Shown here one piece after another: positions 25,435 through 36,200 of a stretch of DNA of 64,000 bases. The stretch comes from an uncultured Clostridiaceae bacterium (GTDB lineage Bacteria > Bacillota > Clostridia > TANB77 > CAG-508): NCBI GenBank assembly GCA_947577025.1, contig CANPTO010000003.1, positions 54,823 through 118,822 on the forward strand. The letters are read 5' to 3'. The position numbers and the translations under genes were made by a program. The first letter of the stretch is position 1; each line of letters begins with the position of its first letter. The notes below the pieces were generated by a model. The model was not told the origin of the DNA. It worked only from the letters and a program-made list of their open reading frames with translations, and did not search any database.

Positions 25435-28000
25435 CTATTTTTCGATCCATTTTACTAAATTTAAGTTTTCTGCATCTAATATCATTTCGTGTTTTGGCAT
25501 TACTCGGAAGGTGTATCCATAGTTTCCTCCTGTTGTTAATTCTATTTGTGCAGTATAGTAATATGTTTTCTCTTCGCTATTTTCTTCGTACATTTCCATT
25601 GGTATTACACATACTTTTTCTACCATACCATTGTCTTTTATTTGCCCAAAATATACTTCTACTTCTATATTTTCTGGAGATATATTTGGTAGTTTTATTA
25701 TACAGTTTACTTCTATTTTTTCTCCTGCATCTACTGCTATATTATTCATGTTGTCTTGTTCTTTAATTTGTATGTTGTTCCAGTTTCTATATAATTCCCT
25801 TTTCCATTCTTCCATTTGTGCAATTTTATTTAAGTCTGTATAATATTTGTTGTGTAGGTTCGCAAGTGGCATATATAATTTGTTACAATAGTCTACTAAC
25901 ATTCGTGCTGTGCTATATTCTCCTCCTGTACTCATTATAGAATTTTTCATTAGTTCTAGCCATTTTGCTGATATTCCGTTTTCGTCTTTTTCATAGTATG
26001 TTGGTATTATTTTATTTTCTAATGTTGCATATATACTTTGGCTGTCTTCATTGTCTTGTATTTCATAGTTGTCATATTCTTTGTTTGTGCCTATTGCCCA
26101 GCCATTTTTTTGGTTGTATCCTTCAGCCCACCAACCATCTAATATACTAAAGTTAATAACTCCATTTACTGATGCTTTTTCTCCACTTGTTCCTGAAGCT
26201 TCCATTGGTCTTCTTGGTGTGTTTAACCATACATCTACACCACTTATTAAGTGCCTTGACATTGCCATATTATAATTTTCTAATAAGAATACTTTACCTT
26301 TGAATTGTGGCTTTAATGATATTTCATGTATGTATTTTATTAGGTCTTGTCCTTCTTTATCCTTTGGATGTGCTTTTCCTGCTATTATTATTTGCACTGG
26401 CATATCTTCTTTGTTTAATATTCCTGTTATTCTTTCTAAATCTCTAAATAGTAGTGTTGCTCTTTTGTATGTTGCAAATCTTCTTGAGAAACCTATGGTT
26501 AATGCATTTGGATCTAATTTTGATGTTATTTCGTTTATTTCTTCATATGGGTAGTGTTCTCTTCTTAACCTTTCCCAAATATTACTTTTTACTAATTCTA
26601 TTAGTTTTTGTTTCCTTGCTATATGCTCTTTCCAAAGTTTTTCGTTTGGTATTGAGTTTATTCTTCCCCATGTTTCATTTTTGTGAATATTGTCTTGCCA
26701 GTATGGCATTAGATATTCGTTGTACAATTCTTTCAAATTAGGTGCAAGCCAACTACATGTATGTATTCCATTTGTTATATGTGTAATTGGTGATTCGTCT
26801 GGTGAAATTTCTGGCCATACTTCTGAAAATAACTCTCTTGACACTGCTCCGATGTAATTTGCTTACTCCATTTTTCTTTCCTGCAACTTTTAAGGCTAGT
26901 ATTCCCATATTGAAGCCTGAATTTTCTTCTGGATTTGGTTTCATTCCCATTTGCATGAATTCTTCTTTTGTTATTCCTAGTCTGTTCCAATAGTCTTTAA
27001 AATATCTTTCTACTAAGTCTAGTGGGAATATATCATTTCCTGCTGGCACTGGTGTGTGTGTTGTAAATACTGTTTTTGAAGATACTATGTCTCTTGCCAT
27101 TTCAAATGATAACTCTTTTTCTTTTATTATATTTTTTATTAATTCTAATATTAAGAATGATGAATGCCCTTCATTCATGTGATATACTGTTGGATTTAAC
27201 CCTAATGTTTTTATCAAGCGTACTCCTGCCATACCAAGAACTATTTCTTGTGAAATTCTCATTTCTTGGTCTCCACCATATAGTGTTTTTGTTATGTTTT
27301 TGTATTCTTCTTCATTTTCTTCTATGTCTGAATCCATTAAATATAGTTTTACTCTTCCTACATTTATTTGCCATACTTTTAGGTATAGTCTTCTTTCTGG
27401 TAATTTTACATATATTATTAGGTCTCTTCCCTCTTCATCTTTTACTGGTGTCACTGGCATATTGTTTATATCTATACTTTTGTACTCTGTTTGTTGCTCT
27501 CCATATCCATTTATTTTTTGATTAAAATATCCATTTTTGTATAGTAAACCTATTCCAACTAGTGGAATTCCTAAGTCACTTGCTGATTTTAAATGGTCTC
27601 CTGATAGTATTCCAAGCCCTCCTGAATATATTGGTAGTATTTGATCTAGACCATATTCTGCTGAAAAGTATGCTATAATGTCTTGTGCATTATTTGGATA
27701 GTTTTTTGAAAACCATGTGTTTTTGCTATTCATATAACTTTCATAGTTTTCTACTATTTTGTCATATTCTCTTAAGAAAGAATTGTTGCTAGTTACTTCT
27801 TCTAATTTTTCTTGTGCTACTAATTTTAGAAACTTTACTGGGTTTTTGTTTACTGTTTCCCAAAGATCCATATCTATTTTTTTAAATAGCCTTAAAAATT
27901 CTGTGTTCCATGACCACCATAGGTTATTTGCTATTTCCTCTAATTTTTCTATTCTTTTTGGTAATTGTGGTTTTACTGTTATTCTATTAAATATATACAT
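25435..28000 (-). CDS. glgP: Alpha-glucan (glycogen/maltodextrin) phosphorylase, +1 shift at CGG
   Basis: With one +1 shift at CGG (26849-26851, then A) this is one 854-residue protein. It belongs to the short-type alpha-glucan phosphorylases: an N-terminal DUF3417-like part (NNLWWSWNTEFLRLFKKID), then ISAEYG-type FSAEYGLDQILPIYSGGLG, NEGHSSFL, and in the C-terminal half FSRRFATYKRATLL and EASGTSGEKASVNG at the pyridoxal-phosphate site. It releases glucose-1-phosphate from storage glucan. The junction gives GVSKLHGAVSREL; the family has K-L-H-G-x-V-S-R here, so the restored Gly is the expected residue. Without the shift the two halves are in different frames. Confidence 0.9.
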
Positions 28001-28086
28001 TATTTAATTTCCTCCTTTGTAATTTTGAGCTTTTACTTTTGTTTTCTTATTATATTATCTATTAACTTTTTATATTTGTCAATGTT

Positions 28087-29391
28087 TTATAAAATTTCTT
28101 TTTTACTATATTGTTCCATTTTTAAACCTACTGTTTTTTCCATATATTTAAGTAATAAAGTTGTTAAAATAATTGATATTCCTCCTATTGTTATTAGTGT
28201 GTAATCTATAGGCATTATATCTAATATAAATGAACTTCCAAATATTAGAGTAGATGCTATTAAGTTTTCAACTAAATTATTTACAGTTGCTATTTTTATC
28301 CTTTTTTCGCTATTTGTAAAATTGTTAAAATATCTTTTTATAAGTACATAATATGGACCTTTCATAATATATTGTATTGTAAATAGTATTAATATAATTG
28401 GTATACTTATTTTTGTTTCTACTTTTAGTATTAATACTACTCCTAGTAGTAAACATGAAATTATTGTTGGTATTGCTAGAAATGTAAGTGTTTTATTTCT
28501 ATATTTTTTATGTATTCTGTCTTGATTTTTCGTAGATATTCCAGATATTATTCCAAGAATTGCAAATATTACTCCAAAGTATTTTTCTGGCATTCCTACT
28601 TCTAATAATACTGTATTTCGCAAGTTTTGCAGTATTTTTATTATTGCAACCATTAAACTATTAAAAATTAATAAGCTTTTTAATCTCTTTGATTTTAATA
28701 TATTTCTAAATGAGTATTTTAAATTTCTAAATTCATCTCTCACTTTTCTTTTTGGTGGTTTTCCTTGTATATCTTCAAATTTTGTAGAAATTATTAATAC
28801 ACTCAGTAATATTAAAAAGCATAATATCATTGGTATATATGGGTTTAGCACAAATAGAAATCCTGATACAACTGCTGATATGCCTTCTATATAATAATGA
28901 TTTGCTGTTGCTTTTCCATCTATTTTAGCAAATGTGGCTCCTCTTTTTTCATTATGCTCTATTGAATCATATAGTAAGTCTGTTTCACAGGTTGCTTTAA
29001 TAACAAATCCCATTGCACATAGTACTTGTGATATTAGTAAATATGTAAAATTGGGCGCTAATATTATAACTAGCGCATGAACCGCTACTATAAAGTTTGC
29101 TATTATTATACTTTTTCGTTTTCCTACTTTTTGTATTAATATTGTTGATGGTATTTGTGCTAAAAATTTAAATAGTATATAAAATGCATCAAATTGTAGT
29201 ACTTGCGTTGCTGTTATTTTCTTTTCTATTGTTAAAAATAGATATATTATTGCATAATAAAACAGTAAGTCATATGAAAATGTTCTATATGTTTTATAAA
29301 TTTGTATATTTTTTTCTTTTTTATTCTTTGTTTTTTTATCTGTTACTGTTTCATTTGTTATTTTTTCTAACTCTCTTGTTTCTATTTCCAT
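28087..29391 (-). CDS. Major facilitator superfamily transporter
   Basis: The 434-residue protein has about twelve hydrophobic segments after a charged cytoplasmic N-terminus and an MFS-like loop (KVGKRKSIIIANF). The substrate cannot be told. It probably starts its own transcript; rather long AT-rich leaders flank it. Confidence 0.85.
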   Translation of the reverse strand: MEIETRELEKITNETVTDKKTKNKKEKNIQIYKTYRTFSYDLLFYYAIIYLFLTIEKKITATQVLQFDAFYILFKFLAQIPSTILIQKVGKRKSIIIANFIVAVHALVIILAPNFTYLLISQVLCAMGFVIKATCETDLLYDSIEHNEKRGATFAKIDGKATANHYYIEGISAVVSGFLFVLNPYIPMILCFLILLSVLIISTKFEDIQGKPPKRKVRDEFRNLKYSFRNILKSKRLKSLLIFNSLMVAIIKILQNLRNTVLLEVGMPEKYFGVIFAILGIISGISTKNQDRIHKKYRNKTLTFLAIPTIISCLLLGVVLILKVETKISIPIILILFTIQYIMKGPYYVLIKRYFNNFTNSEKRIKIATVNNLVENLIASTLIFGSSFILDIMPIDYTLITIGGISIILTTLLLKYMEKTVGLKMEQYSKKEIL

Positions 29392-29493
29392 ATGTTTTTT
29401 TCTCCATTTATTTTTTCTAATTGAATTTTACTATAACATTTTAAAGTTTACAAGTGGTATATTCTATTTAATTTAAAATATATCTTTTTCATA

Positions 29494-29547
29494 AAGTAAA
29501 AAAGAACTTTTTTCTATATTTTTAGAAATAAGTTCTTCTTTACTTTA
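29494..29547 (-). terminator. Terminator of the small gene at 29551
   Basis: A long imperfect stem (TAAAGTAAA...AAGAACTT / AAGTTCTT.TTTACTTTA) begins a few bases after the stop. Confidence 0.75.
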
Positions 29548-29550
29548 TTC

Positions 29551-29793
29551 TTAACTGATTATTTGTCCAATGTACAATTTTATGCTTACCTGTTCGCCTT
29601 TGATGCTGAACCCACCATCAGTCATATAATTATGCTCGTTTGCATAATCACACACTTCCTCTTCAGTAAGCCTTTTTCCATCTTCTAATCTAGCTAAAAT
29701 TACTTCAGCTCGATTTTGCTGCATTTTTACTGCCTGCTTGCAAATATCTTCTATGTATTGCCGTACTAATGTTTTATGCACTTCAATTACCAT
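29551..29793 (-). CDS. Hypothetical protein (80 aa)
   Basis: Small soluble helical protein (MVIEVHKTLVRQYIEDICKQ at the start) with ribosome binding site AAGGAGG and its own terminator. Codon 11 is an in-frame CGG followed by C (29761-29763). The long open frame after it shows that this one is not shifted. No family recognised. It is one of several single small genes of this build in the window. Confidence 0.65.
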   Translation of the reverse strand: MVIEVHKTLVRQYIEDICKQAVKMQQNRAEVILARLEDGKRLTEEEVCDYANEHNYMTDGGFSIKGEQVSIKLYIGQIIS

Positions 29794-30051
29794 TTTTGCT
29801 CCTCCTTATACTATTTAGAGACCTATTTCAATGAGTTAATTTAATATACTCATTGAATACAACTTGTTATAGTTTACATATTATCATTTTTAGTATAATT
29901 TGTCAAGCTTTTTGTAAGATTATGGTTACTAATTGTTAGAAATATATCCAAGCCATTGAACCTCAGGCGATCAAAATTCCCCCACAAATGCTTTGTAGCA
30001 AAGTCTATGAAGATTTTTCTTAAAAAACATTATTTAGTAACAAATTATGAA

Positions 30052-30918
30052 TTAAAATTCTTCTAGTATATCGTGGATATTACTTACTAACTTTGCACCT
30101 TCTTTTATTAGTTCATTTGTTCCTTCTGAATTTTTGCTTAATATATTTCCTGGAATTGCAAATACTTCTTTTCCTTGTTCTAGTGCAAAATCTACTGTTA
30201 TCATTGTTCCACTTTTCTTTTTTGCTTCTATTACTACTACTCCATTTGATAAACCACTTATTATTCTATTTCTCGCTGGGAAATTCATTTTTTGTGGTTT
30301 TGTTCCTATTACATATTCAGATACTATTACTCCTCCATTTTTTACTATTTCTTCTGCTAATTTTTTGTTTTCTGATGGATATATATTGTCTATTCCATTT
30401 CCTATTATAGCTATTGTTTTTCCTTTTGCTTTTAGTGTTTGTATGTGTGCTATACTATCTATTCCTATTGCTAAGCCACTTATGGTTACTATTTTATTTT
30501 TTGCAATTTCATATGATATGTTTTTAGCAACAATTTCACCATATTTTGTGTGATTTCTGCATCCTATTATTGCTAAGGAAAACTCTGATAGTATTGTTTT
30601 ATCGCCTTTTATGTATAAAACTATTGGCGGATCATATATTTTTTTTAGTTTTTCTGGGTAATATTTGTCATATATATGTATTAATTCTATGTTATGTTCT
30701 TTCATGTATTTTTCATATTTATTTAAATTTATTCTATATTCCTCTTTTAATATTTGCTTTGCTGTTTCTTCTCCTATTCCTTCGACTTTTAGTAATTCCT
30801 CTTTTTTTGCATTCCATATGTTTTTTGGGTGACCATATTTTTTTAATAATTTCTGTGTTTTTATGCTTCCTAATTTCTCTATTCTTGAAAGCCATATCCA
30901 ATATTGTATTTCATTCAC
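30052..30918 (-). CDS. dprA: DNA-processing protein DprA
   Basis: The 288-residue protein has an N-terminal helix-hairpin-helix-like part (LLKVEGIGEETAKQIL) and the Rossmann-like DprA core: IIGCRNHTKYG, SGLAIGIDSIAH, IGNGIDNIYP, FPARNRIISGL and SGTMITVDFALEQGKEVFAIPGN. It loads RecA on incoming single-stranded DNA during natural transformation. Complete for the family, lacking only the optional C-terminal winged-helix domain. Confidence 0.95.
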   Translation of the reverse strand: MNEIQYWIWLSRIEKLGSIKTQKLLKKYGHPKNIWNAKKEELLKVEGIGEETAKQILKEEYRINLNKYEKYMKEHNIELIHIYDKYYPEKLKKIYDPPIVLYIKGDKTILSEFSLAIIGCRNHTKYGEIVAKNISYEIAKNKIVTISGLAIGIDSIAHIQTLKAKGKTIAIIGNGIDNIYPSENKKLAEEIVKNGGVIVSEYVIGTKPQKMNFPARNRIISGLSNGVVVIEAKKKSGTMITVDFALEQGKEVFAIPGNILSKNSEGTNELIKEGAKLVSNIHDILEEF

Positions 30919-31048
30919 TAATATTTTCTCCTTTTATTTATATCCTCTTTTTCTTAAATTATTTATTGTCAATTATTTACTATTTGTTATTTAATAAAAT
31001 ACGTAAAATGAGGGCACTTTTATTAAATTTATTGCCCCCATTTATTTA

Positions 31049-31897
31049 TCATATTTTTTCTATATTATTTGCTGCTATTACTACATTGTTTAGTAACATT
31101 GCTATTGTCATTGGTCCTACTCCACCTGGTACTGGAGTTATGTATGCTACTTTGTTTTTTACCTTTTCATAGTCTACATCCCCCACCAAACCTGTTTGTA
31201 GCCTATTTATCCCTACATCTATTACTACTGCTCCTTGTTTTACCATATTCTCTGTTACATATTTTGGTTTTCCTATTGCTGAAATTAATATATCAGCTTT
31301 GCTTGTTATTTCTTCTATATTTTTAGTTTTTGAATGACATATTGTTACTGTTGCATTTTTATTTAGCAAACAGCTTGCAAGTGGCTTTCCAACTATATTG
31401 CTTCTACCTAAAATTACTACATTTGCACCCTCTAACTTTATTTTATATTCTTCTAATAGTTTTATTATTCCATATGGTGTACATGGTATAAAACTTTCTT
31501 TGTTTTGTAGTAATTTTCCTGTATTTATTGGGTTGAAACCATCCACATCTTTCGCTATGTCTATTTCTTCAAATGCCTTATTAATATCTAACTTTTTTGG
31601 TATTGGACTTTGAAGTAATATTCCATGTATATCTTTTCTAGAATTTAACTTTTTTATTAGTTTTAATAACTCGTCCATTTTTATGTTTTCATTTAGTATA
31701 AATTCTTCGTATTTAATGCCTACTTCACTACATGCTTTACTTTTATTTTTTATATATATTTTTGACGCTGGGTCTTGTCCTACCATTATTACTGCAAGTT
31801 TTGGGTTTATTCCCTTTTTATTTAGCTTTTTTACTTCTTCTTTTATTTGTTCTCTTATTTTTTTTGATAGTTCTTTTCCATCCATTATTATTGGCAT
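31049..31897 (-). CDS. folD: Methylenetetrahydrofolate dehydrogenase/cyclohydrolase
   Basis: The 282-residue FolD has YIKNKSKACSEVGI with the catalytic Lys/Tyr region, QSPIPKKLDINK, PCTPYGIIKLL, GRSNIVGKPLA and PVPGGVGPMTIAMLL. It interconverts methylene-, methenyl- and formyl-tetrahydrofolate in one-carbon metabolism. Full length. Confidence 0.96.
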   Translation of the reverse strand: MPIIMDGKELSKKIREQIKEEVKKLNKKGINPKLAVIMVGQDPASKIYIKNKSKACSEVGIKYEEFILNENIKMDELLKLIKKLNSRKDIHGILLQSPIPKKLDINKAFEEIDIAKDVDGFNPINTGKLLQNKESFIPCTPYGIIKLLEEYKIKLEGANVVILGRSNIVGKPLASCLLNKNATVTICHSKTKNIEEITSKADILISAIGKPKYVTENMVKQGAVVIDVGINRLQTGLVGDVDYEKVKNKVAYITPVPGGVGPMTIAMLLNNVVIAANNIEKI

Positions 31898-31936
31898 ACC
31901 AATTCTCCTTATATTTTATTCTTTTCCTATGTAGAC

Positions 31937-31963
31937 CTTGATAATTTTACTTATCAAGGTTTT
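31937..31963 (+). terminator. Hairpin with T-run between folD and the Cys-rich gene
   Basis: CCTTGATAA-TTTTAC-TTATCAAGG followed by TTTTTT on the plus strand. It may work for both directions; no plus-strand gene is seen. Confidence 0.6.
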
Positions 31964-32002
31964 TTATATTCTTAGCAAAGTCATCTACCTACGGTAGTAA
32001 AG

Positions 32003-32224
32003 TTAGCATCTTTTTTTGCAACATATAAGCATTATTATTCTTATAACTATTAATATTGCTAATGTTACAGCTAACACTATTATAGCTGGTAAACTTAAAA
32101 GTATTACTATACTTGTAAGTGCTCCTATAATTAATCCTAAAGTGAAAGCGAATAAAACTATTAATACAAATAATATTATATCTATACAACATTTTCTTTT
32201 TTTACAGCATTCTTCTTCAAACAT
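32003..32224 (-). CDS. Small Cys-flanked membrane protein (73 aa)
   Basis: Starting at the ATG 32222-32224 (AGGAGG eight bases upstream), it reads MFEEECCKKRKCC, then two hydrophobic segments with Gly in the turn, and ends IMLICCKKRC. The mirrored CCKK clusters on both cytoplasmic ends suggest metal or disulfide chemistry at the membrane surface. Function unknown. Confidence 0.7.
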   Translation of the reverse strand: MFEEECCKKRKCCIDIILFVLIVLFAFTLGLIIGALTSIVILLSLPAIIVLAVTLAILIVIRIIMLICCKKRC

Positions 32225-32300
32225 ATTTTTCACCTCCTAATAGTATTTGATTAAATACTATTAATATATAATATGTTTAATTTTAAGCTTGGTTCTATTT

Positions 32301-33506
32301 TTAGTCTTTAAATTTAATATTTTTGTCCACATTCATTTTACTGGCTCTTGTTATTTTATCATATCCATATTTTCCTTTTAGGTTATCTATTACTTTGTCT
32401 ATTTTAGTTTGTTTTTCACATGTTGTATCAAATAATGATAGTTGTATTTCATTTTTTTCACATAGTTTGTCTACTCTTACTCCTATTAACCTTATTGGAG
32501 TTTTATTATATGTTTCATATATTAGTTTTTTTGCCTCTTCTAAAATTATTTTTGTATTGTCTGTTGGCTGCATTAGTTTTCTTTGGTGTGAATATATTTT
32601 GAATTCATTTGTTTTTAATTGAACATTTACTACCTGTGCAAGCATATTAGAGTTTCTTAATCGATATGTTACTTGTTCTACTAATGCTACTAATACTTCT
32701 TCTATTTTTTCTAAATTATTATAGTCATATGGTAGTGTTATAGAGTTTCCTATACATTTTGGCTTTTCCTCTTCATATACTACTTCTGAATCATCTATTC
32801 CATTTGCATATTCCCATATCATTTTTCCATATTTTCCAAATATTTTTATCATTTGGCTCTGTTCTTTTTTAGCTAAGTCCTTTATTGTTTTTATTCCCAT
32901 TTTCTCAAATTTTGGCAAGCTTTTTCTTCCTACCATAAATAGCTCTGATACTGGAAGGTTCCACATTTTCCTTTCTATTTCTTCTTCATATAATGTATGT
33001 ACTTTATTTGGCTTTTCAAAGTCTGATGCCATTTTTGCTAAAAGTTTGTTATGTGCTACTCCTATATTTACGGTAAAGCCTAGTTCTTCTTTTACTCTTT
33101 TACTTATTTCATATGCCACTTGAAGTAAGTTTTTACCCTTTGGTAAATATTCTGTCATATCCATAAAACACTCGTCTATTGAAAAACGCTCTATTTTTTC
33201 TGTATATTCTTGTAGTAAATTATATAGGTCATTTGAGTATTTTTTATATATTGAGAAATTACTTTGATATATTTGTAAGTTTTTACATTTTTTTCGAGCA
33301 AAATATATGGGCTCCCCTGTTTGTATTCCTACTTGTTTTGCTAAGTTGCTTTTCGCTAAAACTACCCCTTTTCTTTGAGCTTCATCTCCACCTATTATTG
33401 CTGGAATTGTTCTTATATCTAACTTAGAACCATCCTTTAACATTTCTACTGCTGTCCATGATAGGAATGCATTATTAACATCTACATGTAATATTTGTTT
33501 TTTCAT
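32301..33506 (-). CDS. dinB: DNA polymerase IV (Y family)
   Basis: The 401-residue protein shows HVDVNNAFLSW with metal-binding Asp, SIDECFMDMTEY with the second carboxylate pair, a helix-hairpin-helix LFMVGRKSLPKFEKMGIKTI, and a C-terminal little-finger domain. It performs translesion synthesis. The start at 33504-33506 follows AGGTG. The GTG farther upstream lies in that site and is not used. Confidence 0.93.
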   Translation of the reverse strand: MKKQILHVDVNNAFLSWTAVEMLKDGSKLDIRTIPAIIGGDEAQRKGVVLAKSNLAKQVGIQTGEPIYFARKKCKNLQIYQSNFSIYKKYSNDLYNLLQEYTEKIERFSIDECFMDMTEYLPKGKNLLQVAYEISKRVKEELGFTVNIGVAHNKLLAKMASDFEKPNKVHTLYEEEIERKMWNLPVSELFMVGRKSLPKFEKMGIKTIKDLAKKEQSQMIKIFGKYGKMIWEYANGIDDSEVVYEEEKPKCIGNSITLPYDYNNLEKIEEVLVALVEQVTYRLRNSNMLAQVVNVQLKTNEFKIYSHQRKLMQPTDNTKIILEEAKKLIYETYNKTPIRLIGVRVDKLCEKNEIQLSLFDTTCEKQTKIDKVIDNLKGKYGYDKITRASKMNVDKNIKFKD

Positions 33507-33951
33507 ATTTAACACCTATATACATTATAAACATTTGTTCTTATTTTGTCAATACTTTATTGTAATATAGTTTAAAAGACTTTCTCTACTACGTGTGCCT
33601 TTGAGCGAAGCGAAAAAGGACTAAATATTTTATGAAACCACTTTGTATTTTATTGCTACTTTTTTATGTGATTTATATATTTGAAACAATTTATTTTCCT
33701 ATATAATTTCTATCTGGTTATGATTTTAAGTTATTTGATGTAATTTACATTATGTTATCATATTTTTTATTTGTTTTCAACTCTTTTTCATCGTAAAATT
33801 ATTGCATTTTTCGACATAGGTTGAATAAGCATAACTTCTAATTTTATTTGCCTAGTATAAAAAATAGAATATATTAAACCATTGTATGGTAAAATATACT
33901 CTATTTTTTGTAGATTAGGTTATTGGCTACAATATTATCTCATATTTGTTT
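33507..33951. other. Non-coding stretch with one strong terminator
   Basis: No convincing gene in 445 bases. At 33868-33918 an extended hairpin (AAAAAATAGA / TCTATTTTTT arms with inner ACCA/TGGT pairing) can terminate the small gene at 33952. GAGCGAAGCGAAAAAGGAC near 33604-33622 is an isolated less AT-rich patch. Nothing else is seen. Confidence 0.6.
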
Positions 33952-34116
33952 TTACAAATCTTCATCTTCAAAATCCCAAGTATCTATATTTTCGTTTTCA
34001 TCCTTTATTGGAAACAGCTTAGGACTTATTAATGTTAGAAGTGTTACTACTCCTAAATATCCAATCGACATAGTCATAATTAATTTGGCTGTACACTTTA
34101 TAATCCGTTTCATCAT
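33952..34116 (-). CDS. Small membrane protein with acidic tail (54 aa)
   Basis: ATG at 34114-34116 follows AGGAGG by five bases. The protein reads MMKRIIKCTAKLIMTM..., has one membrane helix (about 9-32) and an acidic end (DTWDFEDEDL). Codon 4 is an in-frame CGG followed by A (34105-34107); a +1 shift would stop at once, so this CGGA must be read as Arg if the gene is real. It ends just before a strong terminator. No family recognised. Confidence 0.6.
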   Translation of the reverse strand: MMKRIIKCTAKLIMTMSIGYLGVVTLLTLISPKLFPIKDENENIDTWDFEDEDL

Positions 34117-34243
34117 TTTTTCCTCCTAATCATTTAAGCCACAAACTAAATAAATTTTATTTAGCTTTATTAACAGTTTCTGTCTTATAGTTTAGCACGC
34201 TTTTCATAAAATGTCAATTATTTTTTGGTACTTTATGTTGATT

Positions 34244-36037
34244 TTATTTGAATATTTTTTCAAATTCTACTTCTGTTATTGTTTCTTTTTCTAATAGTGT
34301 TTGAGCTACTTCATGAAGTTTGTCCATGTGATTTGAAATTAGTGTTTGAGCTTTTAGGTAGGCTGTGTCTAGTAGGATTTTTACTTCAGCTCCTATAGCG
34401 TCTGCATATTTTTCTCCTAATAGTTGCAATTCATATGGGTCTTTTTCTGTGTTTATTGATATTGTTCCTACTACATCACTCATTCCATATACTGTTACCA
34501 TTTCTTTTGCTATTTTTGTAGCAACTTCAAAGTCATTGCTTGCTCCTGTTGAAATATCATTAATTACAATTTTTTCTGCTGCTCGACCTGCCATTAGTAC
34601 AATTAGCCTTTCTTCCATTTCTGTTTTTGAAATGTAGTTTTTGTCTTCATTTGTTTTATTCATTGTATAACCACCAGCCATGCCTCTAGGTATAATTGAT
34701 ATTTCTTTTACTGGTTCTTGTGAACTTAAATATCTACTTACTATTGCATGTCCTGCTTCATGGTATGCAGTTAGTCTCTTGTCTTTTTCTGAATATACTC
34801 TACTTGTTTTTTGAAGACCTATTGTTACCTTTTTGAATGCTTCTTCTATATCTTCTTGTTCAATTACTTCATGTTCATTAACAGTTGCTAATATTGCTGC
34901 TTCATTTAATATATTTGCAAGTTCTGCACCTGTTAAACCTGCTGTATCTTCTGCAATTGATTTAAGCGTTACTTCCTCAGCAAACTTTTTACCTTTACTA
35001 TGAATTTTTAATATTTCTTCTCTTCCTTTTTTATCTGGTACATTTATTGTTATTTGTCTATCAAATCTTCCTGGTCTCAAAAGTGCTTTGTCTAACATTT
35101 CTGGTCTATTGGTTGCTGCTAGCACTATTATAGTTTCATTTGTGTCAAATCCATCCATCTCTACTAAAAGTTGGTTTAATGTTTGGTTATTTTCACTTTC
35201 TGCACCATTTCCTGATGAACGCCTTGAGCCTATTGCATCAATCTCATCTATAAATACTATACATGGTGCTACTTTTCTTGCTTTTTCAAATAGTTTTCTT
35301 ACTCTTGATGCTCCAAGTCCTGCAAACATTTCTATAAATTCTGAGCCACTCATTGATATAAATGGAACTCCTGCTTCTCCTGCTATTGCTTTTGCAATTA
35401 GTGTTTTCCCTGTTCCTGGTTTTCCATATAATAATACTCCTTTTGGTACTTTTGCTCCCATTTGTGTGAATTTTTCTGGTTCTTTTAGAAATTGGACTAT
35501 TTCTATCATTTCTTGTTTTTCTTCATCTAGACCTGCTACATCTTCAAATTTTACTTTTTCTTTGCTAGTCTCTGCATCATATACTTTTCCTTTTTCCCCT
35601 AAACCTTGCATTTTAAATATCATTACAAATAGTGCAACTATTACTATTGTTGGCAATAGTGAAAATATTGTTTCTGATATTTTTATGATAGCAGGTTGAT
35701 TATTTTGGTTTAGTTTTATTTCATTTCCTTCTGCAACTTTTTCTTGTACTAATTCTATAAATGCTTGTGTATTTGGAACTATTGATGTTTTCTTTTCTTC
35801 TTCACCTTTTACTTTTACTTTAAGAGATGTACTTCCTACTGTCATTTCTATTTCTTCTATTTCACCATCTGATAGTTTTTTTATTAAGTCTGTATATGCC
35901 ATTTTGTTTTCTTCATTTTTTGTATTAGATAGCATAAAATATGCTGTAATTGCAGCAAGTATTACTATTACTGTTACTGCTATTCCTATTATCATATATT
36001 TGTTATTTTTTTTGTTATTTTCTTTGTTATTGTCCAT
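34244..36037 (-). CDS. ftsH: ATP-dependent zinc metalloprotease FtsH
   Basis: The 597-residue protein has two N-terminal membrane helices (about 13-33 and 115-135), an AAA domain with GKPGTGKT and FIDEIDAIG, the SRH arginines in LLRPGRFDRQI, and the zinc site HEAGH. It degrades membrane and regulatory proteins at the inner face of the membrane. Full length. Confidence 0.97.
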   Translation of the reverse strand: MDNNKENNKKNNKYMIIGIAVTVIVILAAITAYFMLSNTKNEENKMAYTDLIKKLSDGEIEEIEMTVGSTSLKVKVKGEEEKKTSIVPNTQAFIELVQEKVAEGNEIKLNQNNQPAIIKISETIFSLLPTIVIVALFVMIFKMQGLGEKGKVYDAETSKEKVKFEDVAGLDEEKQEMIEIVQFLKEPEKFTQMGAKVPKGVLLYGKPGTGKTLIAKAIAGEAGVPFISMSGSEFIEMFAGLGASRVRKLFEKARKVAPCIVFIDEIDAIGSRRSSGNGAESENNQTLNQLLVEMDGFDTNETIIVLAATNRPEMLDKALLRPGRFDRQITINVPDKKGREEILKIHSKGKKFAEEVTLKSIAEDTAGLTGAELANILNEAAILATVNEHEVIEQEDIEEAFKKVTIGLQKTSRVYSEKDKRLTAYHEAGHAIVSRYLSSQEPVKEISIIPRGMAGGYTMNKTNEDKNYISKTEMEERLIVLMAGRAAEKIVINDISTGASNDFEVATKIAKEMVTVYGMSDVVGTISINTEKDPYELQLLGEKYADAIGAEVKILLDTAYLKAQTLISNHMDKLHEVAQTLLEKETITEVEFEKIFK

Positions 36038-36056
36038 TTTTGTTTCCTTTCCATTT

Positions 36057-36200
36057 AGATGTCAGAATTCAGATGTCAGAGGTCGGAATTTAGGGTAATT
36101 CCTTCGAAGAGTTAACATATAACCACTCTATAATTTTATCAAATCTTCTTCTAACATTTTTATAATATACTTTTTCTGATTTCTGACCTCTGACTTCTCT
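36057..36200. repeat. Palindromic intergenic repeat (family A)
   Basis: Purine-rich arm GATGTCAGAGGTCGGAATTT at the left, a core with CCTTCGAAGAG, and a complementary pyrimidine-rich arm TTCTGACCTCTGACTTC at the right form one large imperfect inverted repeat. Related copies lie at 37258, 38798, 46670, 47818, 49890, 52142, 56870 and 58660. Confidence 0.75.

Noticed and set aside
31989..32192. Alternative frame over the Cys-rich membrane protein
   Set aside because: It has no ribosome binding site. The 32003-32224 frame has AGGAGG and clear membrane helices.
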